The notes beneath the pieces were generated by a model, which was not told the DNA's origin, searched no databases, and worked only from the letters and a program-made list of their open reading frames with translations. Shown here in pieces: positions 32,789-43,460 of a DNA stretch of 64,000 bases; within the stretch, counting starts at the first letter, position 1; every line of letters begins with the position of its first letter. Source of the DNA: Neoechinorhynchus agilis (lineage: Eukaryota > Acanthocephala). A program made the translations under genes and the position numbers. Where the stretch lies: positions 3,782,001-3,846,000 of the forward strand of contig CM121341.1 of assembly GCA_051530055.1 (NCBI GenBank). Reading direction: 5' to 3'.

Positions 32789-34105
32789 ATGACGAGTTCA
32801 GAAAACACGAGTAAAGTGGTTGGATGCATGACGATTGAGAATGCAGGATCGCGGGTCGCTGATTCAAATTTGAAAAATAGGAAAAGGATCTTTTTATTAC
32901 TTCAATCTTCTAATCAATCAGAACTTGAACTACGATTGTGTCATGTGAAAAACGGTGCAATCAATGGCGAATTCAGGGGATTCAGTAAGTCTTTTTATTT
33001 GATTTCAATGTCAATGAAAAAACCGTAAAGTTTCTAATTCGTCTATCGAAGAAACTGCTACCATTTTGAACACTAGCGTTCAAAGCGTTCTGGACGACTG
33101 TAAACGAGCATTTAACGGAAATAGTGAATATGAAATCGATTTGACGGAATTGGACGAAAAACGCATCAAGGTTTTCGAATCGATATATTTTAGGATCTGA
33201 AAAAAGCATTTCTAGGTTGAATGGAACAAGAACGCTTTGTCGGCTGCTTGTCAGCTCCAATTGGGATCATGTGAGCTCTATGCGCTTACGAAGGTTATTT
33301 CCGGATGTTGATCCTTTTCTTTAATATTCGATTAGGACGAATCGATTGCTGACGTAATCGATATATTGGTGAATGGATTAAGCGAGCTTTTTGAACGTGA
33401 GAATAAAAATCTGACAAGAACGCGGGCACTCGAAGAAGAGAATTTGGGTTTGTTAAAGGTCTGTTGGTATTTTTTTATTCTCGAAAAGCCGTTTTGATCC
33501 GCGAAACGTTTTGAATCTGAATTTCATTACATTCTTAATATTAAATATTCGTAATTTTTCAACTAAATACAAAAAAACATGAACAACTGAATCTTAAAAA
33601 ACAATACCGATTAAAATTTTTGTATTTTAAAACAATAGCACTCATATACCGGAAGCGGTGAGATTTTCTCGGAGATGAAGGGTTATTTAAAAAATTATTT
33701 TCCATCCTTTCGACCGTAACACTAGGACGGCGGTGGTGTGAATGATTTCATGGCATTTATAATAAGAAGTTGTTCAGAACTGATAAAACATTTTGAGCAA
33801 AAAAAAGGATATTCTAGGAAACAGACATATTTCTATTTAGAGACTTGATGAATTAGCCGATGTGAAGGTAAAGACGGAAGATGAACTCTATGGAAAAGTA
33901 CGACTCATTTCACGTTCCCTCCAGCATCATTTTGATTTAGTTTGCCACATTTCTTGAGATGCTCAATTGTAAGATATGTAAGCAAAATGAAAGTTTGCGA
34001 GTTCCGTTGTTTATTAGGCGATATTTAGTCGACGATGATGACAAAAAGGATTTGGTATTATCGGACACTGATGTAAGATCATTGAATTTTTATGAGTCAA
34101 TATGA
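32789..34105 (+). CDS. XRCC4: XRCC4-like DNA-ligase-IV cofactor (non-homologous end joining)
   Basis: Six exons (32789-32984, 33031-33170, 33216-33293, 33336-33458, 33841-33897, 33941-34105) join in phase with GT-AG introns of 46, 45, 42, 382 and 43 nt, giving 252 residues. The order follows XRCC4: a beta-rich head with RIFLLLQSSNQ and LTELDEKRIKVEWNKN, then the head-to-stalk junction LQLGSCELYALTKDESIADV, which parallels FRLGSFNLEKVENPAEV of the human protein. The coiled-coil stalk follows (LSELFERENKNL ... ALEEENLGLLKRLDEL) and the stretch ELYGKFATFLEMLNCK, parallel to human DLYKRFILVLNEKK. The tail is acidic (VDDDDKKDLVLSDTD), as in XRCC4. Overall similarity is low, as usual for this fast-evolving family; XLF or PAXX are the alternatives, but the ligase-binding stalk favours XRCC4. 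It converges on the SH3-SH2 gene, 76 bp apart. Confidence 0.65.
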
Positions 34106-34181
34106 TTGTATTCGAATAGAAAACGACAAGAAAGCGACAGAAAAAGTGAGATGTGATTTTTCTTTGGGGAAAATAAATACG

Positions 34182-34867
34182 CTAGACCGTCCTACGGCGT
34201 TCAACATTATCTTCTTTATCCTCTTCGTCGCTTTCAACGGGATCAGTTTCGTCATGAATGGACTCTGGATCAACAGGGGCACTTTTCATTTCGTAATCGA
34301 GCGGTTTAAGGTTTAGTCGCCTTCCGGGCAGAAACGATACGTGTTCATAGTACTCAATCATTTTGTTCAATGAGAAAAAACTGAGACCATTGATCTTGTA
34401 CCGACCGTCTTCATTGCAATCTACAAGATAATGGCTCACATCTCCGTCGTACCTTTACAACAAATTCCCTTTTTTTAACTGTGTAAGAATAATAACTTAC
34501 TTCACAGAAATGGCATATCTCGAAGGATACTTTTGAGAATATCTTAAAATAAATGTGCCGTCTGCATTCACGAACGTTCCATCTTCATAAGTTTTCAAAA
34601 GTAACAACCGTGCTTCTTCGCGGCTCAAATCACCTTTAAACCAACTTCTAGGTAGAACATTCACACAAGACGTCGGAACGTATCCCAAGCGTCCTTTATA
34701 TTCCGCCCAATGCCACTTGGGTTTCTCATCGCCGGTTAGAATCTATAGAACCGAAATCGACTTTTTATTCATATGAATTTAACCCACACCTTTATCGTAG
34801 TGCCACGTTTGACGTTCATTTCATCCGGACGAAAACTTCGGTGCGATTTCTTTACATATGCTTCCAT
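34182..34867 (-). CDS. GRB2/Drk-like SH3-SH2 adaptor lacking the C-terminal SH3
   Basis: Three exons (34867-34790, 34742-34501, 34452-34182), introns of 47 and 48 nt, all in phase, 196 residues. Residues 1-55 are an SH3 domain starting MEAYVKKSHRSFRPDEMNVKRG, parallel to MEAIAKYDF ... ELSFKRG in GRB2, with ALYDY-type residues weakened. Residues 60-155 are an SH2 domain: WFKGDLSREEARLLLL, GTFILRYSQK (the FLVRES Arg is kept), YPSRYAISVKYDGDVSHYLV and FFSLNKMIEYY. GRB2 would continue into a second SH3; here a 40-residue acidic tail follows (PVESDEEDKEDN) and ends RRRTV. GRB2 couples phosphotyrosines to SOS through both SH3 domains, so this paralogue or orthologue can bind at most one SH3 ligand. 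The SH3 binding groove also looks altered. Confidence 0.85.
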
Positions 34868-35059
34868 TTTCGGATCAAGTTAGACGGATTTAATAAAACT
34901 GAGACTGTATAGGGAATGAAACGTGACTGGAGTCTAGAGAAAGAGCAAAATCACACGTTCCCGTTTTGCTAACAATGTCTGATTTCAAACCATTCGAGAT
35001 GATAAAAAACGAGCGATGAGTGTCTTTTTTAAACCAGTCGAAATCACTCAGTGATCAAC

Positions 35060-35597
35060 AACTTGGGAATTTAACAATTGACGATGTAAAAGTGCTCGAT
35101 TAAACGCTTCATTTTCTTATCAACGATTTTGGTGAAAAAACGGGCATAAATTCCAATTTGATCGCTTATAATCTTTGTACGAAAATCCATTAAATCCTCA
35201 ACTAAAAGAGTTTTATAACTTTCTCGGTGCCATGAGTCAAAAACTGAACTTGGGAATTTAACAATTGACGATGTAAAAGTGCTCGATTAAACGCTTCATT
35301 TTCTTATCAACGATTTTTGGTGAAAAAACGGGCAGAAATTTCAATTTGATCGCTTATAATCTTTTTACGAAAATCCATTAAATCCTCAACTAAAAGAGTT
35401 TTATAACTTTCTCGGTGCCATCAGTCAAAAACTGAACTTGGGAATTTAACAATTGACGATGTAAAAGTGCTCGATTAAACGCTTCATTTTCTTATCAACG
35501 ATTTTTGGTGAAAAAACGGGCAGAAATTTCAATTTGATCGCTTATAATCTTTGTACGAAAATCCATTAAATCCTCAACTAAAAGAGTTTTATAACTG
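35060..35597. repeat. Three tandem copies of a 187-bp repeat
   Basis: Units start aacttgggaatttaacaatt at 35060, 35247 and 35435 and are about 98% identical. The last stops short at about 35597. No coding frame runs through them. Confidence 0.95.
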
Positions 35598-36433
35598 TAG
35601 ATTGATTGCATTTTGCGATGTTTAAGTAGAAACAATTACAATATTTTTGAATATTTTAACAAAGAATGCAGATTCGCATTTTGTCGACTTCAAGTTTTAT
35701 TGAGGAAAAGGTTTTTTTTATGGGGTACTAAAAATTTCAGCGGATTTGAAAATTCGTAACAGAGCATAAAAAATTCTTGGCTAAAATTCACGTCATTTGT
35801 TTATGTGAGAGCTTTGGATGTTGGTTCTTCTATTTTCGCAAAAACTATATCTAGGCTCTCCTATTCAGCTTATTTAAATCTAAAAAACTTTGTCCTCAAT
35901 TCAGAAATTTAATGCAGCGAAGTACGTAAAGCGAATGGAGTGTTGAATACTAATTGCCCATTTTCTTTGGTAAACATCTAGACTAGCATCTTGGCGAATA
36001 GATGAGCAATTAAAATTTTTGTAGGAATTTTAATTTCCCATTCTTTAAACGATTGCCCTTTCGGGTCTACTTGAGACAATGAATGGCTTATTATAAAATT
36101 CATTTGACTCTGTAAAATCTAACCTCAAGTCCCACTTGAGTCGCAGAATATCATTAAATAAAAAAACGTCCATAAAAAACCATTACGATCGCCAAGCATG
36201 TGAAAAAAGATCGGCATTTTCGTTTTTCCATTTCCATTCGTTTAAAAAGTAGAGCTCGTGCTCGTTACCTGATATCAATGAACTCAAAACATTACACCAT
36301 ACAAAACCGACAAGGCAGCATATTTTGATATTATTTTCTTTTTTTACCGTTTTATATGATTAAAGTGTTCGCACAATACTTTAGATATGGTTTTCTCATC
36401 CTTCCGTAATGGGTTTGTATTTTTCATCCGTTT
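35598..36433. other. Intergenic, no feature seen
   Basis: AT-rich, with no exon, repeat or element I can support. Confidence 0.5.
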
Positions 36434-36623
36434 TTCTAATTGTCGATTGGAGAAATAAATGAAATTAAGATTTTATTGGATATTTCGATCCACTATCTCG
36501 GATCTTCTTCAGTGATTGTTAAAGTGCGAATAAAACACTTTAACAATCGCTGAAGAAGATCCGGGATAGTGGATCGAAATATCCAATAAAATCTTAGTTT
36601 CATTTATTTTCTCCTATCGACAA
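36434..36623. repeat. Palindrome with two divergent hammerhead-like cores
   Basis: Arms 36434-36518 and 36536-36623 are near-perfect reverse complements around a 9-nt centre (cgaataaaa). The right arm reads CTGAAGA (36550), hairpin GATCC/GGATC, GAAATAT (36576), then AAAATC. The left arm carries the same on the minus strand. The inner stem (gattgttaaagtg with cactttaacaatc) would pair directly beneath the core. Confidence 0.85.
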
Positions 36624-36639
36624 ATAACAATGAATTATT

Positions 36640-37124
36640 TTTTAACATCCGTTTTTCTTTCAAATTAAGATGCTATTTTTCACTTTTTGCTTAGCGGATT
36701 CAAAACAAATGGGCATTTTTGGGAATTAATTCAACATTTGTTGATGGGAAAGATCAGTGTGGTTCGTTTTTGAAAACACGATTCTTAATGCAGTTCTAAA
36801 ACAAGCCCTTCAAAATCACTCAAACTATCGAATTTCAGTAGGTCCGCTAAAAAACTACTTCATTTAATTAAAAAAACCCACTTGTGATTGAAGCATACTG
36901 CTATTTTCAATGTTTTTCATTTTTACAAATCGATCAAGAATTCTTGAAACCGACATAAATGGTCTTACCATCAAAAATCTTTTCTGATTGTAGATCCCGT
37001 TTGCATGGCAAACAATTCTAGAATTATGATTTCGTGAGCATGTCTCCTCTATTTTCATGATCATTTATCCTTCAAATAAACGCCGTTTAGCACTTACGAT
37101 CTATCAGAAACATTTCAAATCACA
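36640..37124. other. Intergenic, no feature seen
   Basis: AT-rich, with no supported exon. It should include the promoter of the small gene at 37125. Confidence 0.4.
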
Positions 37125-37479
37125 ATGCTCGAGTTCTTCAAGCGCATACAATCGACGAATCCTAAATTAGCTGCTTATATTAAACGAGAATACCAGAATA
37201 CGGGTGATTACATTTGACATCGATTAAAATTAAATGAATATTTTAGGAGCTTATAGTTGGCTAAAGAATATAATTGGAAACGAAGATGCTAAAAATCTTG
37301 ATGATCTGGGAATAAAAAGACGAAACAGCAGTATTCAAGTAATCGATACTATCAATACAGAACCGAGTGCGGATGCTATAGTAAGACGCTGTAGGCGATT
37401 CAATAACATTCGTGATATAAAACGTTTTGTAACAAAATGGGCACATAAAATCCACAGAAACGTAAAGTTCCAATGTTGA
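37125..37479 (+). CDS. Unidentified small basic protein, two exons
   Basis: Exon 37125-37203 ends in phase 1 at G|GTGATT, and exon 37247-37479 follows TTTTAG; the 43-nt intron keeps the frame and gives 103 residues. It starts MLEFFKRIQSTNPKLAAYIK and ends TKWAHKIHRNVKFQC. The composition is basic and helical, with RRCRRFNNIRDIKRF near the C-terminus and no signal peptide or membrane span. The precise splice phase and lack of stops support a real gene. I do not recognise it. Confidence 0.5.
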
Positions 37480-37716
37480 TCTCGATTTCAAAACAATTTG
37501 CGCCTGTGTTATCAAATAAATTTTAAATTACAATCGACGTGCGTGTGTGTCGAATAAGCAAAATAATAATGCTGACTAATATATTTGTTTTTGAACAAAA
37601 ATTTACTAAATATTTTCCATTTTGTTGACGGTCGAATTGACCTCGTTCAAAAATGGCCCAGTACATTCAAACCATTAAAGAAAATCAAAAAGAACTGAGT
37701 AGATCTGAACAAGAAA

Positions 37717-38064
37717 ATGAATACCTTTCTCATCTTTGTTGCTCTTCTGTCCACGGTCTTTAGCGCCGCCATCGAGAAAAGAGGAGCTTATGAGGCAGCT
37801 TCTCCTGCAGAACTCGCAACTTATGTCCGTGAAGTTGCATGGGCAATGACATCGCGAACCTGCGGAATTGAGATCGCCAATCTTCCACCGACTCTCAAGA
37901 ACGGACAGACGGTTCTTATCCAGTTCAAAGTGACCAGTCCGGTCATCCCAGACATGGTCTACGAAATGGAAGTAGACGTTGAACCAGCCAGATTTGTTCT
38001 CCTAAGTCTGACTTACCTTAATCCACAACTTTACAAAGTCGTGGATGCTTCATGCCCCAAATGA
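37717..38064 (+). CDS. Small secreted protein with one disulphide pair
   Basis: A single exon of 115 residues. The first 18 (MNTFLIFVALLSTVFSAA) are a textbook signal peptide followed by a Lys-Arg. The mature part has one Cys near the middle (SRTCGIEIANLP) and one near the end (VVDASCPK), plus alternating strands (TVLIQFKVTSP, VYEMEVDVE, RFVLLSLTYL). The length and strand pattern recall cystatin-like folds, but the cystatin QxVxG and PW motifs are absent, so I give no family. An AATAAA lies at about 38110. Confidence 0.75.
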   Translation: MNTFLIFVALLSTVFSAAIEKRGAYEAASPAELATYVREVAWAMTSRTCGIEIANLPPTLKNGQTVLIQFKVTSPVIPDMVYEMEVDVEPARFVLLSLTYLNPQLYKVVDASCPK

Positions 38065-38210
38065 TCGTAATTGTGATCTTAGAAGCAGTAGTATTTAGAT
38101 TAGAGATTCAATAAATTATAGCTTTATAAATGATGCGTCTTTAAGGCAAGTGGAAGTCAAAAAATGCGAACCATATTTGGTTTCATCGAAAAATATTGAT
38201 TTTTTCTTAC

Positions 38211-38876
38211 TCACAATTCATCCTTAGTAACGTCCGTTGCCCGGTGTGCCATCATAACGCATTCCGCCACTTTCCAACCATTTCCTCTATTTTTTCCCTG
38301 AGTTCCAACAACTTCCATTTGTCTACTAATGTGACCTCCATACCTTTGACCACTCAAATGCAAATAAACGTTAGTTTCTATGGTGTAAAACCGAAGCCAA
38401 AGTGACCCCGCCCCGGTTTTACCGTGTTCATGAATAAACCGGACTTCCGAATCCTTCTCCCATTCTCCTTTAGAAGAACATTCCACTTTCCAATTGTCTA
38501 AATGATCTCCAACTTCGTTGTCACCGAATGCACTGACTTCTTGAAGTCGTGAAAGAGGACTTTGGAAGTGATGAGTATGGAGAAACTTTCGAGTGGAACA
38601 ATGAAGCAAACGTATGACATCTCTACATTGAACACTTTGACCTCGATGAGTATAGTTTCCTGCTTGAGCCAATATCTGCCAATAACTCCCATGATCGTCT
38701 TCAGTTTCAACGGCAGTTACCGATTGCTGCCCACTTCCGGTTCCATATGCAATTTCGTGGGAGTGAAGACGAACTTTATAGTAAGGATTGTATAGTTTTA
38801 CACTCGATCCGTACGTTACCGGAAGACGCTTTGTATTCGAAGGTATCGCGATTGTAACGAAAATTAGAAAAAACAT
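38211..38876 (-). CDS. SDF2: Stromal cell-derived factor 2-like ER protein (MIR domains)
   Basis: A single-exon frame of 221 residues. A short hydrophobic start (MFFLIFVTIAIPS) is the signal peptide. Three MIR repeats follow, with the family's hallmark text: GSSVKLYN, YKVRLHSHEIAYGTGSGQQS, YWQILAQAG, FLHTHHFQSPLSRLQEVSAF and DNWKVEC. The protein ends KDEL, the ER retrieval signal. SDF2 and SDF2L1 work in the ER lumen with J-protein/BiP chaperones in protein quality control. The length matches the 211-221 residues of known members. It converges on the small secreted-protein gene. Confidence 0.95.
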   Translation of the reverse strand: MFFLIFVTIAIPSNTKRLPVTYGSSVKLYNPYYKVRLHSHEIAYGTGSGQQSVTAVETEDDHGSYWQILAQAGNYTHRGQSVQCRDVIRLLHCSTRKFLHTHHFQSPLSRLQEVSAFGDNEVGDHLDNWKVECSSKGEWEKDSEVRFIHEHGKTGAGSLWLRFYTIETNVYLHLSGQRYGGHISRQMEVVGTQGKNRGNGWKVAECVMMAHRATDVTKDEL

Positions 38877-38979
38877 CTCAAGTATAGGAAAAAGCGATCA
38901 GTGAACTAAAACTAAATAATGGAAAAAAAATTTTAGATGACCAATTAAAATCTAGCTAATCAGAAATGAAATCATCAAC

Positions 38980-39680
38980 GGGTTTTTTTTCAAAATTTAC
39001 TATAAAAATGTCTTCATTATCCACAACACATTTTAATGACCTTTTAAAACCCGTTACTCTTTCAAGGATTTCTGCCCTGAATTTCTCTAAATGTTTCAAA
39101 ATGATACTCTTCAATTTCCCGCATCCCACGAGTCACCTCTCCCTCAGAATCCTGGGTCTTCAATTTTAATCAAACTTGAAATATGACTAGCATATTTCAC
39201 TTTGCCTTCCCTTTCTCTCCAAATTTCACCTAAGACTATCTCGTCTTTTGAAACCTCTCCCAATTCACAATTCTCTCAAATTGAAACCTCCCCCCACTCA
39301 CCAAAAGTCTCAAACATGAGCACATCACTCGCGATCCCAATTCCATTCAAAGCGACGAATTAGCGAAATTAACTAAAGATGATGCTTACCGGTTGTTTAT
39401 GGTAAGTTTAGCTAACAGAAGCTCCATCTTTCCAAATTTTACGAGAGCTTCATTCAATCTTCCTCCCTCACCTAAGGTTGTCGTCCCGTCTTTTGAAACC
39501 TCTCCTAATTCACAAATCTCTCAAATTGAACTCCCTTTTCCATAGAGCAAAATCTTTTCTTAAATTGCATTACAGGAAATGAACCAGAGGAAAGACCCAG
39601 CCACCAACTTTCACACCTAAACCGACTTCCCTCAAACGAACTCGTAATCCGTTCAAAAATCAACAATAGCATCCAATGAA
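38980..39680 (+). mobile_element. Jockey/CR1-type LINE debris
   Basis: Text shared with the other copies of this family: cctgaatttctctaaatgtt (39075, compare 14838 and 19397), tcctgggtcttcaattttaa (39150), and two rounds of a gtctcgtcttttgaaacctc-type stretch. No protein domain survives. Confidence 0.55.
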
Positions 39681-39868
39681 CGCAAGAATTCCAGCTCAGA
39701 AAAAAATAAACTGTCGAAAAAAGAAACTATCATAGACAACAGACGGGAATGTACCGTGATTTTCAATAAATAAAATTTAAATGTCCATGTTGTCTTTTAC
39801 CAACGGTCGTTGTCGTCAATAAACGAAAGAGCTCGGATCGAATTTGCGCTCTTACGGAAGAATCTAAA

Positions 39869-40946
39869 GAACGAAAGAATGGGCATTTCCGATGCCTTGA
39901 AAGACTTCCACTTTTAAGTTCTTCTGAATGGTTTTCTCTAAAAGATTTCAATAAATTTCGCAAAGTTCCGTATTTAATAAAAAGAGTGACGACACTTTTC
40001 ATTTAAAATAATCGCCACGAAAGAATTTAAGAAAAAACGAAAGAATGGGCATTTCCGATGCCTTGAAAGACTTCCACTTTTAAGTTCTTCTGAATGGTTT
40101 TCTCTAAAAGATTTCAATAAATTTCGCAAAGTTCCGTATTTAATAAAAAGAGTGACGACACTTTTCATTTAAAATAATCGCCACGAAAGAATTTAAGAAA
40201 AAACGAAAGAATGGGCATTTCCGATGCCTTGAAAGACTTCCACTTTTAAGTTCTTCTGAATGGTTTTCTCTAAAAGATTTCAATAAATTTCGCAAAGTTC
40301 CGTATTTAATAAAAAGAGTGACGACACTTTTCATTTAAAATAATCGCCACGAAAGAATTTAAGAAAAAACGAAAGAATGGGCATTTCCGATGCCTTGAAA
40401 GACTTCCACTTTTAAGTTCTTCTGAATGGTTTTCTCTAAAAGATTTCAATAAATTTCGCAAAGTTCCGTATTTAATAAAAAGAGTGACGAACTTTTCATT
40501 TAAAATAATCGCCACGAAAGAATTTAAGAAAAAACGAAAGAATGCATTTCCGATGCCTTAAAAGACTTCCACTTTTAAGTTCTTCTGAATGGTTGTTTTC
40601 TCTAAAAGATTTCAATAAATTTCGCAAAGTTCCGTATTTAATAAAAAGAGTGACGACACTTTTCATTTAAAACAATCGCCACGAAAGAATTTAAGAAAAA
40701 ACGAAAGAATGGGCATTTCCGATGCCTTCTTGAAAGACTTCCACTTTTAAGTTCTTCTGAATGGCTGTTTTCTATAAAAGATTTCAATAAATTTCGCAAA
40801 GTTCCGTATTTAAGAAAAAAAGTGACGACACTTTTCATTTAAAACAATCGCCACGAAAGAATTTAAGAAAAAACGAAAGAATGGGCATTTCCGATGCCTT
40901 CTTGAAAGACTTCCACTTTTAAGTCCTTCTTCTTCTAATCTTCTGG
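39869..40946 (+). repeat. 166-bp tandem repeats derived from the RPL4 upstream region
   Basis: At least six copies of a 166-176-bp unit end directly at the RPL4 start codon. Units share the block gaaagaatgggcatttccga and ttccacttttaagttcttct. Each contains CTTCTGAATGG.TGTTTTC or a close form, which parallels the CTTCTGGATGGCTGTATC around the RPL4 ATG at 40947. The repeat unit therefore appears to include the gene's pyrimidine-rich leader and its first codons. Confidence 0.85.
40905..40946 (+). promoter_or_regulatory. Pyrimidine-rich leader of RPL4 (TOP-like)
   Basis: The last unit continues as cttccacttttaagtccttc followed by ttcttctaatcttctgg and then the ATG. Ribosomal protein mRNAs usually begin with a C and a pyrimidine tract that couples their translation to growth signals. 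The start site itself is not determined. Confidence 0.4.
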
Positions 40947-42137
40947 ATGGCTGTATCTCGTCCAACTGTAAGTGTTTATGACTTGAAAGGTGAGCCCACT
41001 GGTCGTACGGTTCTAATGCCGAGCGTCTTTTGTGCGCCTATTCGTTCTGATCTCGTTCGCTTCGTTCACGATCAAATGCGTATGAATCGAAGACATCCTC
41101 ACGCCGTGAGTACAAAAGCCGGTCACCAGACATCTGCGGAAAGTTGGGGAACTGGTCGTGCGGTTAGCCGTATTCCTCGTGTTCGTGGAAGTGGAACTCA
41201 TCGAGCTGGTCAAGGAGCGTTTGGTAATATGTGTCGAGGTGGACGGATGTTCGCTCCTTTGAAAATTTGGCGCCGCTGGTATCGTCGAATCAATAAAAAG
41301 CAAAAGCGATATGCAATATGTTCAGCAATCGCTGGATCTGGATGCCCTTCGCTTGTCTTAGCCAAAGGTCATCGGATTGAGGAGACAAAGGAAGTTCCAT
41401 TGGTAATTGACGGTAGTGTAGAAAGTCTCCAGAAGACAAAGGAGGCAGTTAAAGTCTTAAGGTCTTTAAAAGCATGGCACGATATTGAACGTGTCTATGC
41501 TACTCGTAGGACCCGAGCAGGAAAGGGAAAAATGAGGAACCGCCGAACTGTAATGAAGCGCGGTCCCTGCATCATCTATGCCAGCGACCACGGACTAACT
41601 CGCGCTTTTCGGAATATTCCTGGAATTACGTTAATGAACGTTTCAGCACTCGATCTTACACGTCTGGCTCCTGGTGGGGTAGTCGGTCGATTCTGTATCT
41701 GGACTGAAGGAGCGTTTAGTCGTCTCAACTCCATCTATGGAACATGGACTGTAGCCAGTAAGGAAAAGAAGAATTTCAATCTTCCTGTCACTAAAATGAT
41801 CAACTGTGATTTGGCTGCTCTTTTACAAGCCATAAGTGTCCGAACGTCTCTTCGACCAAGGAAACCACGCGTCCGGGCCTTAAAGGTAAAATATAATCCT
41901 TTGAAAAACAAGAAAGCAATGCTCATGCTAAATCCTTATTCTGCGGTACTCCGTAAAAGGGCCATCTTGGAGTCCATTGCTGCCGCGGAGAAACGAGCCA
42001 AAGGTGAACGTGTCAAGAGAAAAGGACTCGTTACCAGGAAAGTTAACATGCAACGAAACAAAAAGGTTCTACTTGCAGCTAAACTTAGAAGAACGAATTC
42101 GAAAAGAAAAAGCAAAAAGACAGAAAGCTCCGCTTAG
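40947..42137 (+). CDS. RPL4: 60S ribosomal protein L4 (uL4)
   Basis: A complete intronless frame of 396 residues. It shows the uL4 signature: [17 protein letters not shown]-type loop text ([39 protein letters not shown]), [15 protein letters not shown] and the FGVWTEGAF-type [18 protein letters not shown] Lys/Arg-rich C-terminal extension follows, as in eukaryotic L4. The protein binds 25S/28S rRNA and lines the exit tunnel. The 5' side is a tandem array of its own leader region. A satellite starts about 80 bp after the stop. Confidence 0.97.
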   Translation: MAVSRPTVSVYDLKGEPTGRTVLMPSVFCAPIRSDLVRFVHDQMRMNRRHPHAVSTKAGHQTSAESWGTGRAVSRIPRVRGSGTHRAGQGAFGNMCRGGRMFAPLKIWRRWYRRINKKQKRYAICSAIAGSGCPSLVLAKGHRIEETKEVPLVIDGSVESLQKTKEAVKVLRSLKAWHDIERVYATRRTRAGKGKMRNRRTVMKRGPCIIYASDHGLTRAFRNIPGITLMNVSALDLTRLAPGGVVGRFCIWTEGAFSRLNSIYGTWTVASKEKKNFNLPVTKMINCDLAALLQAISVRTSLRPRKPRVRALKVKYNPLKNKKAMLMLNPYSAVLRKRAILESIAAAEKRAKGERVKRKGLVTRKVNMQRNKKVLLAAKLRRTNSKRKSKKTESSA

Positions 42138-42219
42138 CTTCATAAAGCATTGTTTTTCGAAAAACCTACCAAAAAATACTATATTCGATTTTTTCTTGCA
42201 ATTTTGAAAAGGTGTTGAT

Positions 42220-43460
42220 TTAGTCCATGAGAATGTTGGCATATTTTTGCCTTCTTTGCTTTTAGAAACTAAAGTTTCTGTTGTTTGTTTAATTTTGCAA
42301 CTTTTGTATGGTCGCCGAATATTGAGATGGTTGGCATATTTTTGGATTCTTTGCTCAAGGAAAACCTTGTGAAATATTTCTCAATTAAATGAGTATCGAC
42401 AACACCGTGGACAGGATTCGCTAACGTACAATCAAATTTACCCCGAGGACAATGATATACGACACAAAAGTTTCTATTGTTTTTTTAATTTTCCGACTTT
42501 GTGATCGCCGAATATTTCGTTTGTATTGAGAACGTTGGCATATTTTTGATTCTTTATTTTTAGAAACTAAAGTTTCTATTGAAAACTTACAAGCAATAGC
42601 GACTGCAGAGGCAAGGAAAACGTTGTGAAATATTTCTCACTTAAATAAATGAGTATCGACAACAGCGCGGACAGGATTAGCTAACGTACAATCAAATTTA
42701 CTCGCGGACAATGATATATGACACTAAAATTTCTGTTGCTTTTTTAATTTGGCGCCTTTTGTGTGATCGCTGAATATTTAGTTTGTATTTCGATGATTGG
42801 CATATTTTTGATTCTTTGCTTTTAGAAACTAAAGTTTCTGTTGAAAAACATACAAGCAATAGCGACTTAAGAGGGAAGGAAAACGTTGTGAAATATTTCT
42901 CAATTAAATAAATGAGTATCGACAACACCGGGGACAGGATTCGCTAACGTACAATCAAATTTACCCCGAGGACAATGATATACCACACAAAAGTTTCTAT
43001 TGTTTTTTTAATTTTCCGACTTTGTGATCGCCGAATATTTTGTTTGTATTGACATAGTTGGCATATTTTTGATTCTTTGCTTTTAGAAACTAAAGTTTCT
43101 GTTGAAAAACATACAAGCAATAGCGACTGAAGAGGCAAGGGAAACCTTGTGAAATATTTCTCAATTAAATGAGTATCGACAACACCGTGGGCAGGATTCC
43201 CTAACGTACAATCAAATTTACCCCGAAAACATTGATATATGACACTAAAATTTCTGTTGCTTTTTTTAACTTGGCGCCTTTTGTATGGTCGCCGAATATT
43301 TCGTTTGTATTGACTTGGTTGGCATATTTTCGATTCTTTGCTTTTAGAAACTAAAGTTCCTTTTGTTTTTTAATTTTGCGACTTTGTGATCGCCGAATAT
43401 TTCTTTTGCATTGAAAATGTTGGCATATTTTCGATTCTTTGCTTTTAGAAACTGAAGTTT
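42220..43460. repeat. Satellite of about 260-bp units with hammerhead-like cores
   Basis: Units share gaaatatttctcaattaaat (42371, 42627, 42890, 43151), tttgcttttagaaactaaag and the cgccgaatatttcg stretch, with some shortened units. The best-preserved core reads CTGAAGA (43127), hairpin CAAGG/CCTTG, GAAATAT (43151), a CTCA...TGAG second hairpin, and then TATC. Other units have changes in CTGAAGA. Confidence 0.85.
43125..43182 (+). ncRNA. Hammerhead-ribozyme-like core in satellite
   Basis: CTGAAGA, 5-bp stem II (CAAGG/CCTTG with GAAA loop), GAAA, then stem III candidates ATA/TAT and CTCA/TGAG leading to ATC. These elements fit a type I hammerhead. A convincing stem I is not apparent in this unit. 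Confidence 0.45.

Noticed and set aside
37717-38064. Calling the secreted protein a cystatin
   Set aside because: The length and strand pattern fit loosely, but the QxVxG loop and PW hairpin are absent.
39974-40838. Five near-identical 64-69-codon minus-strand frames, and a CRISPR-like appearance
   Set aside because: They come from the 166-bp tandem units upstream of RPL4. There are no short repeats with unique spacers.
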